Shown here piece after piece: positions 48,222 to 58,339 of a DNA stretch of 64,000 nt (the stretch's first letter is position 1; the number at the start of each line of letters is the position of its first letter). Location: the NCBI RefSeq assembly GCF_001427125.1, contig NZ_LMGK01000011.1:1-64000 (forward strand), in the 5' to 3' direction. Under the pieces are notes generated by a model that ran no database searches, had not been told where the DNA came from, and saw only the letters and a program-made list of their open reading frames with translations. The stretch comes from Pseudomonas sp. Root562 (GTDB taxonomy: Bacteria > Pseudomonadota > Gammaproteobacteria > Pseudomonadales > Pseudomonadaceae). The position numbers were made by a program, and so were the translations under genes.

Positions 48222-49391
48222 TCAATCGTTTTCAGATCCCGAAAGCCCAAGAAACCGCGCAAGCTCCCCGCGCTTGGCCAACGCATCGCGCCGCCCCAGA
48301 TCAATCAACTCGCTGCAGTACCCCGCTTCGAACAGCAGATAACTCAACACGCCCGCGCCACTGGTCTTGGTCGCGCCCGGTCCGCGCAGAAACAGCCGCA
48401 ATGCCGCCGGCAGTTCCTGGCGATGACGTGCAGCGATCTCGTCGATTGGCTGACTCGGTGAAATCACCAACACCTCGACAGGAGCCACGCCCAGAGTGCG
48501 CGTCGGCGTACCGTCAGGCATGAGGTGGCTGAACTGATTCAAGCGGCGCAACAACTCAATGTCGCTTTCCAGACTGTCGATGAACGTACTGTTGAGCATG
48601 TGCCCACCGATTTGCGCCAGCGTCGGTTGCTGGCCGGTGTAGACACGTTGCAACGGATGCTCGGGGTCGACGCCTCGCGGGTTGCCGCTGACGCCCACCA
48701 CCAGCACACGATTGGCGCCCAGGTGCAGCGCCGGGCTGATCGGTGCTGACTGCCGCACCGCGCCATCGCCGAAATATTCCTCGCCGATTTTCACCGGGGC
48801 GAACAGCAGTGGAATGGCTGAACTGGCCAGCAGGTGATCAACGGACAATTGCGCAGGAACGCCGATCCGGCGATGACGCAACCAGGCTTCGATTGTGCCG
48901 CCGCCCTGGTAAAACGTCACGGCCTGCCCCGACTCGTAACCGAATGCCGTCACCGCCACCGCCTTCAACTGCTTTTGTGCGATGGATTCGGCGATGCCGG
49001 TCATCTGCAACTTGTCGTTGAGCAAACGGCGCAGCGGCGAGCTGTCAAGCAGCGCAACCGGCACCTGAGCACCGAGCCCCAGCAAACTGTGGCTGATAAA
49101 GCGGCTGGCCTGATGGATGACGCCTGGCCAGTCGCTGCGCAGCACCAGGCGACTGCGAAAGCCCTGCCAGAAGACCGTCAAGCGTTCGATGGCAGCGCGA
49201 AAATCCGTGGCGCCGCTGGCCAGGCTGACTGCATTGATCGCCCCGGCCGAGGTGCCGACAATCACCGGAAACGGATTGTCCGCGCCCAGGGGCAAAAGCT
49301 CGGCAATTGCCGCCAGCACGCCCACCTGATAGGCCGCCCGAGCCCCGCCACCGGAAAGAATCAAACCAGTTACCGGTTCAGCAGGACTCAT
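48222..49391 (-). CDS. Patatin-like phospholipase
   Basis: The 389-residue protein has GLILSGGGARAAYQVGVLAAI (oxyanion Gly-rich loop), the nucleophile motif GTSAGAIN (Ser) and GDGAVRQSAP (Asp of the catalytic dyad). No signal peptide is apparent, so it is cytoplasmic or delivered by another route. The C-terminal part (LRLFLRGPGATKTSGAGVLSYLLFEAGYC) is as in conserved Pseudomonas patatins. It lies 74 bases upstream of the TccC-like gene on the same strand. Confidence 0.9.
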   Translation of the reverse strand: MSPAEPVTGLILSGGGARAAYQVGVLAAIAELLPLGADNPFPVIVGTSAGAINAVSLASGATDFRAAIERLTVFWQGFRSRLVLRSDWPGVIHQASRFISHSLLGLGAQVPVALLDSSPLRRLLNDKLQMTGIAESIAQKQLKAVAVTAFGYESGQAVTFYQGGGTIEAWLRHRRIGVPAQLSVDHLLASSAIPLLFAPVKIGEEYFGDGAVRQSAPISPALHLGANRVLVVGVSGNPRGVDPEHPLQRVYTGQQPTLAQIGGHMLNSTFIDSLESDIELLRRLNQFSHLMPDGTPTRTLGVAPVEVLVISPSQPIDEIAARHRQELPAALRLFLRGPGATKTSGAGVLSYLLFEAGYCSELIDLGRRDALAKRGELARFLGLSGSEND

Positions 49392-49426
49392 TGCAACACT
49401 CCATGGTGCTTATTGGGGGCGGCGGG

Positions 49427-50359
49427 TCAACCGCGTTTTGCGTAGAGCTTGGGCTCGCCCGGTGGACGACTCTTGAAGCGGCGGTGCGCCCACAGGTATT
49501 GCTCCGGACATTCGCGCAACACGCCTTCGATCCATTGGTTGATACGCAGGCAATCGGCCTCTTCGGTTTCGCCGGGGAAGCCTTCGAGCGGCGCATGGAT
49601 GACCAGACGATAACCGCTGCCATCCGCCAGACGCTCCTGGGTGAACGGCACCACCAGCGCCTTGCCCAGCCGCGCAAACTTGCTGGTGGCGGTGACGGTT
49701 GCAGCCTGGATGCCGAACAGCGGCACGAAAATGCTTTGCTTGGCGCCGTAGTCTTGATCCGGCGCGTACCAGATCGCCCGCCCCGCACGCAGCAGCTTGA
49801 GCATGCCGCGCACATCTTCACGCTCCACCGCCAGCGAATCGAGGTTGTGGCGCTCACGTCCCTGGCGCTGGACGAAGTCGAACAACGGGTTCTTGTGCTC
49901 GCGGTACATGCCGTCGATGGTGTGCTGCTGGCCCAACAGCGCCGCACCGATTTCCAGGGTGGTGAAATGCACCGCCATCAGGATCACGCCCTTGCCTTCA
50001 CGCTGAGCCTGCTGCAAATGCTCCAGCCCTTCAATATGTGCCAGCTTCGCCAACCGTTCGCGCGACCACCACCAGCTCATGGCCATTTCGAAGAACGCGA
50101 TGCCGGTGGAGGCGAAGTTTTCCTTGAGCAGGCGCTTGCGCTCGGCCGCGGACTTTTCCGGGAAACACAGCTCCAGATTGCGCTTGGCGATGCGCCGTCG
50201 GTCGCCCGCCACGCGATACATCAAGGCGCCGAGCGCGCGACCGAGCCACAACAATGCCGGATACGGCAACTGGACAATCAGCCACAACAGCCCCAAGCCA
50301 CACCACAGCGGCCAGAAACGTGGAGAGAGAAAGGTTTTTCGAAAACGCGGGCGGTCCAT
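49427..50359 (-). CDS. lpxL: Lipid A biosynthesis lauroyl acyltransferase (LpxL/HtrB family)
   Basis: The 310-residue inner-membrane enzyme adds a secondary acyl chain to Kdo2-lipid IVA or a related lipid A precursor. It has an N-terminal anchor (FWPLWCGLGLLWLIVQLPYPALLWLG) and the acyltransferase motif VHFTTLE (H-x4-E). MYREHKNPLFDF and WYAPDQDYG are also present. I used ATG 50359 by family; the frame runs on to 50905 as antisense of minC. It diverges from minC. Paralogues with different acyl specificity exist in Pseudomonas. Confidence 0.9.
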   Translation of the reverse strand: MDRPRFRKTFLSPRFWPLWCGLGLLWLIVQLPYPALLWLGRALGALMYRVAGDRRRIAKRNLELCFPEKSAAERKRLLKENFASTGIAFFEMAMSWWWSRERLAKLAHIEGLEHLQQAQREGKGVILMAVHFTTLEIGAALLGQQHTIDGMYREHKNPLFDFVQRQGRERHNLDSLAVEREDVRGMLKLLRAGRAIWYAPDQDYGAKQSIFVPLFGIQAATVTATSKFARLGKALVVPFTQERLADGSGYRLVIHAPLEGFPGETEEADCLRINQWIEGVLRECPEQYLWAHRRFKSRPPGEPKLYAKRG

Positions 50360-50477
50360 TAATGCATCCGTTAAGACAATGGCCGCGCATTCTACATCGT
50401 TCGACCCGGCTTGCGGCCTGCGGGCGTTCTCGTTATAAGTCTCGGCACTTTTAGTGACAAGTCGTTGTATGCCGACC

Positions 50478-51215
50478 ATGAGCCAAACCGAACCGCTAGA
50501 CCAAGATCCCGTGTTCCAGCTGAAGGGCAGCATGCTCGCCATTACGGTGCTGGAACTGGCCCGTAACGACCTCGAGGGCCTCGACCGGCAATTGGCCGCC
50601 AAGGTCGCCCAGGCGCCTGGTTTTTTCAGCAATGCGCCGCTGGTACTGGCCCTGGACAAACTCCCGGCCAGCGAAGGTGCGGTCGATCTGCCGGGCCTGA
50701 TGCGCGTCTGCCGCCAGCATGGCCTGCGCACCCTGGCGATCCGTGCCAGCCGCATTGAAGACATCGCAGCGGCCATCGCGGTCGATCTGCCGGTGCTGCC
50801 GCCCTCCGGTGCGCGTGAGCGTGCGCTGGACCTGAACGAAGGCGCCGTTGCAAAAAAACCGGAAAAACCGCCGGAGCCGACGATCAAACCGACCAAAATC
50901 ATCACTTCGCCAGTACGCGGTGGCCAGCAGATTTATGCACAAGGCAGCGACCTGGTGGTGATCTCCTCGGTCAGTCCTGGGGCGGAACTTCTCGCCGATG
51001 GCAACATCCATGTATACGGCCCCATGCGTGGCCGGGTGTTGGCCGGCGTCAAAGGCGACACCAAGGCCAGGATTTTCTGTCAGCAAATGAGCGCTGAACT
51101 GGTTTCGATCGCAGGACATTACAAGGTCTCCGAAGACCTGCGTCGCGACCCGTTATGGGGTTCGGGCGTACAGGTCAGCCTGTCGGGCGATGTGTTGAAC
51201 ATCATTCGGCTTTAA
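50478..51215 (+). CDS. minC: Septum site-determining protein MinC
   Basis: Inhibits FtsZ ring formation away from midcell. The 245-residue protein has an N-terminal FtsZ-inhibiting domain ([24 protein letters not shown]), a Pro/Lys-rich linker ([15 protein letters not shown]) and the C-terminal beta-helix domain ([34 protein letters not shown]) that binds MinD. The start MSQTEP at 50478 follows family usage; ATG 50469 is possible. First gene of minCDE. Confidence 0.95.
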   Translation: MSQTEPLDQDPVFQLKGSMLAITVLELARNDLEGLDRQLAAKVAQAPGFFSNAPLVLALDKLPASEGAVDLPGLMRVCRQHGLRTLAIRASRIEDIAAAIAVDLPVLPPSGARERALDLNEGAVAKKPEKPPEPTIKPTKIITSPVRGGQQIYAQGSDLVVISSVSPGAELLADGNIHVYGPMRGRVLAGVKGDTKARIFCQQMSAELVSIAGHYKVSEDLRRDPLWGSGVQVSLSGDVLNIIRL

Positions 51216-51415
51216 CGGATACTGCCGCATTTTCCAAGCATCTCTAAAACGTAGCGAAAACGGCTCAAACGAAGTAGGAAACAGGCCAAAAGCAGTGTTT
51301 ACCGGGGGTAAACGCCGCTCACAACCGAACTCCAGCCAAGGCTGTCCGACTGCAGTAGTTTTCAAGAGATGTTTTTCAGGGGCTAAAAGTCCTTTTTCCT
51401 TAGGGGTGAAACACC

Positions 51416-52228
51416 TTGGCCAAGATTCTCGTGGTTACATCCGGCAAGGGTGGTGTGGGTAAGACCACCACCAGCGCCGCTATCGGTACCGGCCTCGCTC
51501 TGCGCGGCCACAAAACAGTGATCGTCGACTTCGACGTGGGTTTGCGTAACCTCGACCTGATCATGGGTTGCGAACGTCGCGTGGTGTATGACTTCGTCAA
51601 CGTGGTCAACGGCGAAGCCAACCTGCAACAGGCCCTGATCAAAGACAAGCGCCTGGAAAACCTCTACGTCCTGGCCGCCAGCCAGACCCGCGACAAAGAC
51701 GCGCTGACCGTCGAAGGCGTGGAAAAAGTCCTGATGCAACTCAAGGAAGACTTTGAGTTCGTGGTCTGCGACTCCCCGGCAGGCATCGAGAAAGGTGCCC
51801 ACCTGGCCATGTACTTCGCTGACGAAGCGATCGTCGTGACCAACCCGGAAGTGTCCTCGGTTCGAGATTCCGACCGCATGCTCGGCCTGCTGGCCAGCAA
51901 GTCCCGTCGCGCCGAACGCGGCGAAGACCCGATCAAGGAACACTTGCTGATTACCCGTTATCACCCGGAACGTGTGAGCAAAGGCGAAATGCTCGGCGTA
52001 GAAGACGTCAAGGAAATCCTCTCGGTAACCCTGCTCGGCGTGATCCCGGAATCCCAGGCGGTGCTCAAGGCATCCAACCAAGGCGTTCCCGTGATCCTCG
52101 ACGACCAGAGCGATGCCGGCCAGGCCTACAGCGATACCGTAGATCGCCTGCTGGGCAAGACCGTGGATCATCGATTCCTCGATGTACAGAAGAAGGGATT
52201 CTTCGAGCGCCTGTTTGGAGGCAACTAA
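51416..52228 (+). CDS. minD: Septum site-determining protein MinD
   Basis: Membrane-cycling ATPase that recruits MinC and MinE. The 270-residue protein has the deviant Walker A SGKGGVGKTT, IVDFDVGLRNLD and VVCDSPAGIEKGA. Its C-terminal amphipathic membrane-targeting helix is KKGFFERLFGGN. The start is a TTG at 51416 with AGGGGTG upstream, and no ATG or GTG fits as well. It is separated from minC by 200 bases and from minE by 3. Confidence 0.97.
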   Translation: MAKILVVTSGKGGVGKTTTSAAIGTGLALRGHKTVIVDFDVGLRNLDLIMGCERRVVYDFVNVVNGEANLQQALIKDKRLENLYVLAASQTRDKDALTVEGVEKVLMQLKEDFEFVVCDSPAGIEKGAHLAMYFADEAIVVTNPEVSSVRDSDRMLGLLASKSRRAERGEDPIKEHLLITRYHPERVSKGEMLGVEDVKEILSVTLLGVIPESQAVLKASNQGVPVILDDQSDAGQAYSDTVDRLLGKTVDHRFLDVQKKGFFERLFGGN

Positions 52229-52231
52229 GCA

Positions 52232-52486
52232 ATGAACCTTTTTGACTTCTTTCGTGCCAACAAAAAGCAAAGCACCGCGTCGGTAGCGAAAGAGCGTCTA
52301 CAGATCATCGTGGCGCACGAACGCGGCCAACGCAGTACCCCGGACTACCTGCCAGCCTTGCAGAAGGAACTGGTCGAGGTGATTCGCAAGTACGTCAATA
52401 TCGGGTCCGATGACGTGCACGTCGCACTGGAAAGCCAGGGCAGCTGCTCGATTCTGGAACTCAATATCACCCTGCCAGATCGCTGA
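52232..52486 (+). CDS. minE: Cell division topological specificity factor MinE
   Basis: The 84-residue protein stimulates MinD ATPase and drives pole-to-pole oscillation. It shows the N-terminal membrane-binding start [12 protein letters not shown], the anti-MinCD helix [13 protein letters not shown] and the dimerisation part [19 protein letters not shown]. The stop of minD is three bases upstream. Confidence 0.97.
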   Translation: MNLFDFFRANKKQSTASVAKERLQIIVAHERGQRSTPDYLPALQKELVEVIRKYVNIGSDDVHVALESQGSCSILELNITLPDR

Positions 52487-52531
52487 GTCGATCCGGCTGG
52501 AGCCACGGCGGTTCAGGTTTTCCCGCATTTT

Positions 52532-52617
52532 GCAGGAGCAAAACTTGCTCGCGATAGCATCACCTCGGTTTATCGGAATACCGAGTTGCCTAAATCGCGA
52601 GCAAGCTTTGCTCCTAC
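52532..52617. repeat. REP doublet
   Basis: GCAGGAGCAAAACTTGCTCG onward (52532-52555) and its complement (52594-52617). It lies between minE and the pseudouridine synthase gene. Confidence 0.8.
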
Positions 52618-52668
52618 AGAGAGCGGGAGACCTGAGCCGCCGTTGGCGTTTGTTACGAGGCTGTTTTA

Positions 52669-53304
52669 ATGCCGCTGTCCAATGTCCAAATCATTCATCA
52701 GGATGCCGCCGTTCTGGTGGTGAACAAACCCACCTTGCTGCTCTCCGTCCCGGGCCGGGCCGATGACAACAAGGATTGCCTGATTACCCGCCTGCAGGAA
52801 AACGGTTACCCGGAAGCCCGCATCGTCCATCGCCTGGACTGGGAAACCTCCGGCATCATCCTGCTGGCTCGCGATCCCGATACGCACCGTGAGCTGTCCC
52901 GCCAATTTCACGACCGCGAAACCGAAAAGGCGTACACCGCGCTGTGCTGGGGCCAGCCCGAGCTGGACAGCGGCAGCATCGATTTACCGCTGCGCTATGA
53001 TCCGCCGACCAAGCCACGCCATGTGGTCGACCATGAGTTCGGTAAAAACGCCCTGACCTTCTGGCGCGTACTGGAACGCTGTGGCGACTGGTGCCGCGTC
53101 GAGCTCACGCCGATCACCGGACGCTCGCACCAGTTGCGTGTGCATATGCTGTCGATCGGTCACCCACTGCTGGGCGACGGGCTCTATGCTCACGAACAAG
53201 CCCTGGCCGCCTGGCCTCGCCTGTGCCTGCACGCGAGCATGCTCAGCTTCACTCATCCGCAAAGTGGCGAACGCCTGCGCTTTGAGTGCCCGGCACCGTT
53301 CTAG
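52669..53304 (+). CDS. RluA-family pseudouridine synthase
   Basis: The 211-residue protein has the RluA-family catalytic motif [15 protein letters not shown] (Asp) and the later [21 protein letters not shown]. It lacks an S4 domain, and its length is that of the short RluA type, which modifies 23S rRNA U746 and tRNA U32 in E. coli. Which RNA it modifies here is not proven. Confidence 0.9.
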   Translation: MPLSNVQIIHQDAAVLVVNKPTLLLSVPGRADDNKDCLITRLQENGYPEARIVHRLDWETSGIILLARDPDTHRELSRQFHDRETEKAYTALCWGQPELDSGSIDLPLRYDPPTKPRHVVDHEFGKNALTFWRVLERCGDWCRVELTPITGRSHQLRVHMLSIGHPLLGDGLYAHEQALAAWPRLCLHASMLSFTHPQSGERLRFECPAPF

Positions 53305-53402
53305 TAGCCAATGCCCTCTGTAGGGATTTGCTAGTCAGCAGTCCCCCCGCCAATTCTCTGACCAATACGTTAAACTGGCGCCATTGCTGTCTGGAGCTTC
53401 TT

Positions 53403-54692
53403 ATGCGCGAAGAGTTGAACCAAGGCCTGATCGACTTTCTCAAGGCCTCCCCTACCCCGTTCCATGCCACTGCCAGCCTTGTTCAGCGACTGGAAGCAGC
53501 AGGCTATCAACGCCTGGACGAGCGTGAGCCCTGGTCCACCGAAGCCAACGGTCGCTACTACGTCACGCGTAACGACTCTTCGATCGTTGCGATCAAAATG
53601 GGCCGCCATTCACCGCTGCACGGCGGTATTCGCCTGGTCGGTGCCCACACCGACAGCCCGTGCCTGCGGGTCAAGCCGCAACCGGAACTGCAACGCCAAG
53701 GCTTCTGGCAACTGGGCGTCGAAGTGTATGGCGGCGCGCTGCTGGCACCGTGGTTCGATCGTGACCTGTCCCTGGCCGGCCGCGTGACCTTCCGCCGTGA
53801 CGGTAAGGTCGAGAGCCAGTTGATCGACTTCAAGGCACCGATCGCAATCATTCCGAACCTGGCCATTCACCTCAATCGTGAGGCCAACATGGGCTGGGCG
53901 ATCAATGCCCAGACCGAATTGCCACCCGTGCTGGCACAATTCGCCGGTGACGAGCGCGTGGATTTCCGCGCTGTGATCACCGACCAACTCGCCCGCGAGC
54001 ACGGTTTGAATGCCGATGTGGTACTCGATTACGAGCTCAGCTTCTACGATACGCAAAGTGCCGCGGTTATCGGCCTTCACGGTGATTTCATCGCTGGCGC
54101 CCGCCTGGACAACCTGCTGTCGTGCTACGCCGGCCTGCAAGCGTTACTGACCGCCGACACCGACGAAACTTGTGTACTGGTCTGCAATGATCACGAAGAA
54201 GTCGGTTCCTGTTCTGCTTGCGGCGCCGATGGCCCGATGCTCGAACAAACCCTGCGTCGCCTGTTGCCCGAAGGTGACGAATTCGTACGCACCATTCAGA
54301 AATCCCTGCTGGTTTCGGCCGACAATGCCCACGGCGTGCACCCCAACTACGCCGACAAGCACGACGCCAACCACGGCCCGAAACTCAACGCCGGCCCGGT
54401 GATCAAGGTCAACAGCAATCAGCGCTACGCCACCAACAGCGAAACCGCTGGTTTCTTCCGCCATTTGTGCATGGCCGAAGAAGTACCGGTGCAGAGCTTC
54501 GTGGTGCGCAGCGACATGGGCTGCGGCTCGACCATCGGCCCGATCACCGCCAGTCACCTGGGTGTGCGCACCGTGGACATCGGCCTTCCGACGTTCGCCA
54601 TGCACTCGATCCGTGAACTGTGCGGCAGCCACGACCTGGCGCATCTGGTCAAAGTGCTGAGTGCTTTCTACGCCTGCCGCGAGCTGCCGTAG
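53403..54692 (+). CDS. apeB: M18 family aminopeptidase
   Basis: The 429-residue cytoplasmic zinc aminopeptidase has the ligands of family M18: [13 protein letters not shown] (His), ARLDNLLSC (Asp), CNDHEEVGS (Glu pair) and the late [11 protein letters not shown]. It removes N-terminal acidic or neutral residues from peptides. The start at 53403 is set by GGAG before MREELNQ; upstream frame is noncoding. A strong hairpin follows. Confidence 0.94.
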   Translation: MREELNQGLIDFLKASPTPFHATASLVQRLEAAGYQRLDEREPWSTEANGRYYVTRNDSSIVAIKMGRHSPLHGGIRLVGAHTDSPCLRVKPQPELQRQGFWQLGVEVYGGALLAPWFDRDLSLAGRVTFRRDGKVESQLIDFKAPIAIIPNLAIHLNREANMGWAINAQTELPPVLAQFAGDERVDFRAVITDQLAREHGLNADVVLDYELSFYDTQSAAVIGLHGDFIAGARLDNLLSCYAGLQALLTADTDETCVLVCNDHEEVGSCSACGADGPMLEQTLRRLLPEGDEFVRTIQKSLLVSADNAHGVHPNYADKHDANHGPKLNAGPVIKVNSNQRYATNSETAGFFRHLCMAEEVPVQSFVVRSDMGCGSTIGPITASHLGVRTVDIGLPTFAMHSIRELCGSHDLAHLVKVLSAFYACRELP

Positions 54693-54701
54693 ATCCCCGT
54701 A

Positions 54702-54732
54702 CAGGAGCTGCCGCAGCCTGCGGCAGCTCCTG
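54702..54732 (+). terminator. Hairpin after apeB
   Basis: CAGGAGCTGCCG (54702-54713) is the exact complement of CGGCAGCTCCTG (54721-54732). There is no T run, so it may be a REP-type hairpin that protects the mRNA end. Confidence 0.6.
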
Positions 54733-54790
54733 CACGGATCGCAGGAAATCCACCTAGACTTCAATTATCCCTTTCGACAAGGCAGTCGCC

Positions 54791-54967
54791 ATGATCTCGC
54801 TATCCTCGTTCCACGCCATGCTGATTCCGATTCTTATCGGTATGTTGATGCTGGCAGTCGGCTTCAACTTTCGTGACAAAAATGCCGGCGTACTCGCCAT
54901 GTGGCTCGGCATGCTGCTGATCCTTGCCACTGTGATCTTCAAGATCCTCGCCAAACTCAACGAATAA
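54791..54967 (+). CDS. Small two-helix membrane protein
   Basis: The 58-residue product reads MISLSSFHAMLIPILIGMLM and on, with two hydrophobic helices separated by the charged loop FRDKNAG, ending IFKILAKLNE. AAGGCAG precedes the ATG. Codon use is like that of neighbours. Short enough to be missed by gene finders. Function unknown; inner-membrane location is inferred. Confidence 0.65.
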   Translation: MISLSSFHAMLIPILIGMLMLAVGFNFRDKNAGVLAMWLGMLLILATVIFKILAKLNE

Positions 54968-55043
54968 ATTATCCCCCGACTCGCTTTGAATTTGACGGGC
55001 TCGTACACTCGGTCGATCCGCTCACTCTGAGGTTGACCGCCTA

Positions 55044-57200
55044 GTGTCCGCTCGTCTTTTCGCTCTGCCGTGTTTGCTCCTTGTTTGCCTGCTGTCGCTG
55101 CTGCCAGTGGCGTCTGCCCAGGCGGTGGGTTTGCCGAGCCTGCTCAACAGCTCCTCGAAAGCCCAGCCAGAAGCGCAGGAGCCCTTGGCTCAATCACTGG
55201 ACGAAGTGATCAAGTCCCTGGAAAACGATCAGCAACGAAGCAAATTGCTGGCGGACTTGAAGAAACTGCGCGATGCCACGAAAAAGGCGCAACCCGTCGC
55301 CGAAGAGGGGGTACTGGGCCTCATTGGGGGCACGCTCGCCAGCTTCGAGAAACAATTTTCCGGCGCCGACAGCCCGATTACACGCTGGTCCAACGAATTC
55401 GACCAGGCCAAGGACGAACTCACGGCGCGGATACTGCCGGCCAATGAATGGCTGCCAATCATTTTCGCCTTTGCCCTGATTCTGATGCTCTGGAGCCTGC
55501 TGGCGGCTGCGTTGATCTGGATCAGCCACCGGGTGCGCATGCGTTTCGGGTTGACCGAAGAACTGCCACAGCACCCCAGGGCCGTGGACATGTTGCGCTT
55601 CGCCTTGCGCAAACTCGGGCCTTGGCTGATTGCCTTGGTCATCACGGTCTACATGAGCTACGCCCTGCCGTCGTCATTGGGCAAAAGCCTGGCGATGGTG
55701 CTGGCCTATGCACTGGTGGTCGGCACCTGTTTCTCCGCCATCTGTGTGATCGCTTTCTCCCTGCTCGACGGCCCGCACCGCCACCGTGCCTTGCACATCT
55801 TGCGGCATCAGGCGTTTCGACCCCTGTGGCTGATCGGCAGCTTCGCCGCTTTTGGTGAAGCCCTGAGCGATCCGCGATTGATCGAAAGCCTTGGCGTGCA
55901 CTTGGCGCACACGGCAGCGACGGTGGCCAACGTCTTGGCGGCGCTGTCCACCGGCTTGTTCATCCTGCGATTCCGTCGCCCGATCGCCCACCTGATACGC
56001 AACCAGCCACTGTCCCGCCGCCTGACCCGCCGTGCCCTCAGCGATACCATCGAAATCCTCGGCACCTTCTGGTATGTCCCGGCACTGGTGCTGGTGGGCA
56101 TTTCCCTGTTCGCCACGTTTGTTTCTGCCGGTGACACCAGCACTGCCCTGCGCCAGTCGCTGATCTGCACGGTGTTGCTGGTGTTGTGCATGGTGATCAA
56201 CGGCCTGGTACGTCGCCACTCCCTGAAACCGCAACGTGGGGTCAAACGCCACGCGCTGTATTCCGAACGCTTGAAAAGCTTCTTTTATACCCTTGCCCAT
56301 TTGCTGGTATGGCTGGCGTTCATCGAACTCGGACTGCGAGTCTGGGGCATGTCGCTGATTGCGTTCACCGAAGGCGAGGGCCATGAAATCAGTGTCAAGC
56401 TGTTCAGCCTCATCGGCACGCTGATCTTCGCCTGGCTGGTCTGGATCCTCAGCGACACCGCGGTGCACCATGCTCTCACCCGCTCTCGCAAAGGCCTGGC
56501 CAACGCCCGCGCGCAAACGATGATGCCGCTGATCCGCAACGTATTGTTCGTGGCGATCTTCATCATCGCGCTGATCGTCGCGCTGGCGAACATGGGCATG
56601 AACGTCACGCCACTGCTGGCCGGTGCCGGCGTTATCGGCCTGGCCATCGGCTTTGGTGCGCAATCACTGGTGGCCGACCTGATCACCGGCTTGTTTATCA
56701 TCATCGAAGACTCCCTGGCCATCGACGACTACGTGGACGTCGGCGGCCACCTCGGCACGGTCGAAGGCCTGACTATCCGTACGGTGCGCCTGCGGGACAT
56801 CGACGGCATCGTCCACACTATTCCGTTCAGCGAAATCAAAAGCATCAAGAACTACTCCCGGGAGTTCGGCTATGCCATCTTCCGCGTCGCGATTCCTGCC
56901 AACATGGACATCGATAGCGCAATCAAACTCATGCGTGACGTCGGGCAGAAAATGCGCACCGATCCCCTGCAACGACGCAACATCTGGTCGCCACTTGAGT
57001 TTCAGGGTGTGGAAAGCTTCGAGTCCGGCAATGCGATCCTGCGCGCCCGGTTCAAGACTGCGCCGATCAAACAATGGGAAGTGTCCCGTGCGTTCAACCT
57101 GTCGCTGAAACGACACATGGACGAAGCCGGGATGGATTTGGCTATGCCGCGCATGAGCATTCAAGTGATGACGGCCGGTGGTGGACTGGAGAAGGGGTGA
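55044..57200 (+). CDS. Mechanosensitive ion channel (MscS family, large YbiO-like type)
   Basis: The 718-residue protein has a signal peptide (LFALPCLLLVCLLSLLPVASAQA), a periplasmic helical part (about 30-140) and several membrane helices. The C-terminal MscS core has the pore helix GAGVIGLAIGFGAQSLVADLITG (about 530-555), followed by the beta domain DDYVDVGGHLGTVEGLTIRTVRLRD. It should release solutes on hypo-osmotic shock. The start is GTG 55044 with GAGG upstream. Confidence 0.92.
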   Translation: MSARLFALPCLLLVCLLSLLPVASAQAVGLPSLLNSSSKAQPEAQEPLAQSLDEVIKSLENDQQRSKLLADLKKLRDATKKAQPVAEEGVLGLIGGTLASFEKQFSGADSPITRWSNEFDQAKDELTARILPANEWLPIIFAFALILMLWSLLAAALIWISHRVRMRFGLTEELPQHPRAVDMLRFALRKLGPWLIALVITVYMSYALPSSLGKSLAMVLAYALVVGTCFSAICVIAFSLLDGPHRHRALHILRHQAFRPLWLIGSFAAFGEALSDPRLIESLGVHLAHTAATVANVLAALSTGLFILRFRRPIAHLIRNQPLSRRLTRRALSDTIEILGTFWYVPALVLVGISLFATFVSAGDTSTALRQSLICTVLLVLCMVINGLVRRHSLKPQRGVKRHALYSERLKSFFYTLAHLLVWLAFIELGLRVWGMSLIAFTEGEGHEISVKLFSLIGTLIFAWLVWILSDTAVHHALTRSRKGLANARAQTMMPLIRNVLFVAIFIIALIVALANMGMNVTPLLAGAGVIGLAIGFGAQSLVADLITGLFIIIEDSLAIDDYVDVGGHLGTVEGLTIRTVRLRDIDGIVHTIPFSEIKSIKNYSREFGYAIFRVAIPANMDIDSAIKLMRDVGQKMRTDPLQRRNIWSPLEFQGVESFESGNAILRARFKTAPIKQWEVSRAFNLSLKRHMDEAGMDLAMPRMSIQVMTAGGGLEKG

Positions 57201-57262
57201 TGCTGATCTTAAGTTTCAGTCCCGCCCTGATTAGCCTTCCCATGAATACGCGGCATTAGTAT

Positions 57263-57979
57263 TCAAACGACATCAACGCCAACATGAATCGCATCATGCC
57301 GCCAAAACTCCAGATCGCAATCGATCAGCCGCTCATGCTGATCGTAATTGACCCGGGCAATCCGTAAGCCCGGGCTCCCCACCGACACCCGCAAGGCCGC
57401 TGCCGCATCCGCGGACAACGCCGTCGGCACAATCTCGAACCGCACCCGCCCGTAATGCAAGTCGTAATGTCGCGCATAAAGTTCGGTAATCGACTGGTTC
57501 AAATCAAAGTCCAGGATCCCCGGGAAAAACTGCGGGTTCAGATAATGCTCCACGTACAACACCAGGCGCCCGTCAATGCGTCGCGATCGGCAGATCTGAA
57601 TCACGCTCGACAGCGCCGGCAACTGCAACCAGGCACAGACCGCCGCCGACGCTGGCTGCAAACGCGCAGAGATCACTTCAGTGGACGGCACCCGCCCCTG
57701 CGCGCCGACCATTGCGTGAAAGTGGCTGCGCTGCATCAGGTTATAGGCCAGGCGCGGTGGCGAGACGAACCAGCCCCGGCGTTCTTCGCGATAAATCTGC
57801 CCCTGAGCCTCCAGCTGCAACAACGCCTCGCGCACTGTAATGCGCGTCGTACCGAACAACTCACTGAGCTTGCGCTCGGCCGGCAGCTTGCTGCCAGGCG
57901 TCAGTAACCCATGGTCAAGTTGCTCCTGCAGCACTTGGCCGATGGCTGTCACCGCTTTTGTTGCCTCGTCGCGCATCAA
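57263..57979 (-). CDS. GntR-family regulator with UTRA domain
   Basis: The 238-residue protein has an N-terminal winged helix-turn-helix (GSKLPAERKLSELFGTTRITVREALLQLEAQG, about 29-60). A UTRA effector domain follows (SRRIDGRLVLYVEHYLNPQFFPGI, RFEIVPTALSADAAAALRV). HutC/PhnF-type members sense small metabolites, often phosphonates or phosphosugars. It is divergent from the ABC operon, with two CTAGACCA-type sites between them, so it very likely controls that operon and itself. Confidence 0.9.
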   Translation of the reverse strand: MMRDEATKAVTAIGQVLQEQLDHGLLTPGSKLPAERKLSELFGTTRITVREALLQLEAQGQIYREERRGWFVSPPRLAYNLMQRSHFHAMVGAQGRVPSTEVISARLQPASAAVCAWLQLPALSSVIQICRSRRIDGRLVLYVEHYLNPQFFPGILDFDLNQSITELYARHYDLHYGRVRFEIVPTALSADAAAALRVSVGSPGLRIARVNYDQHERLIDCDLEFWRHDAIHVGVDVV

Positions 57980-57989
57980 CGTTACCTAT

Positions 57990-58003
57990 CTGGACTAGAC
58001 CAG
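57990..58003. promoter_or_regulatory. Operator candidate 1 for the UTRA/GntR regulator
   Basis: CTGGACTAGACCAG is symmetrical at 12 of 14 positions around CTAG. It lies 11 bases upstream of the regulator ATG, suiting autorepression. Confidence 0.6.
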
Positions 58004-58279
58004 CACTGTTTCGGGGCAGAACCGCGCTGTAAATCGGCTCTGTCTACGTCCTGTAAGCGTAGGCAGTGCAGATGACTGAGAGATGACAAGTCTGGGGACG
58101 GGTCATCTGCAGGGCGCGTTGAAATCCGTGCAATACATCTGCCAAGTGCTTGTACTGCGGGCATTTGCCAATGGTCTACGCTTACTTGGCAGCCGTCAGT
58201 ACCGGGCAAATAAAACGCCTGTCGGGCGACGAACGACATCAAAGTGTCATCCAGCCCCCCTAAATTGGCTCAGGTATTG

Positions 58280-58293
58280 CTGACCTAGACCAA
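58280..58293. promoter_or_regulatory. Operator candidate 2 for the UTRA/GntR regulator
   Basis: CTGACCTAGACCAA shares the CTAGACCA half and CTAG centre with site 1. It lies 47 bases before the binding-protein ATG. Confidence 0.6.
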
Positions 58294-58339
58294 CACAAAC
58301 CGCAATCGCAGCGTTGAACACGACCCAAGGAGCTTCGGA

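Larger units (their letters stand above)
57980..58339. other. Divergent control region of the phosphorus-compound uptake operon
   Basis: It holds operator candidates at 57990-58003 and 58280-58293. It also holds a 10-bp perfect inverted repeat TGCAGATGAC/GTCATCTGCA (58067-58076 and 58102-58111) and a second one GTAAGCGTAG/CTACGCTTAC (58053-58062 and 58176-58185). No gene was found. Confidence 0.6.

Noticed and set aside
49427..50905. Longer 492-residue reading of the lipid A acyltransferase
   Set aside because: The extra N-terminal part is antisense to minC and has no membrane or family character; the family start fits 50359.
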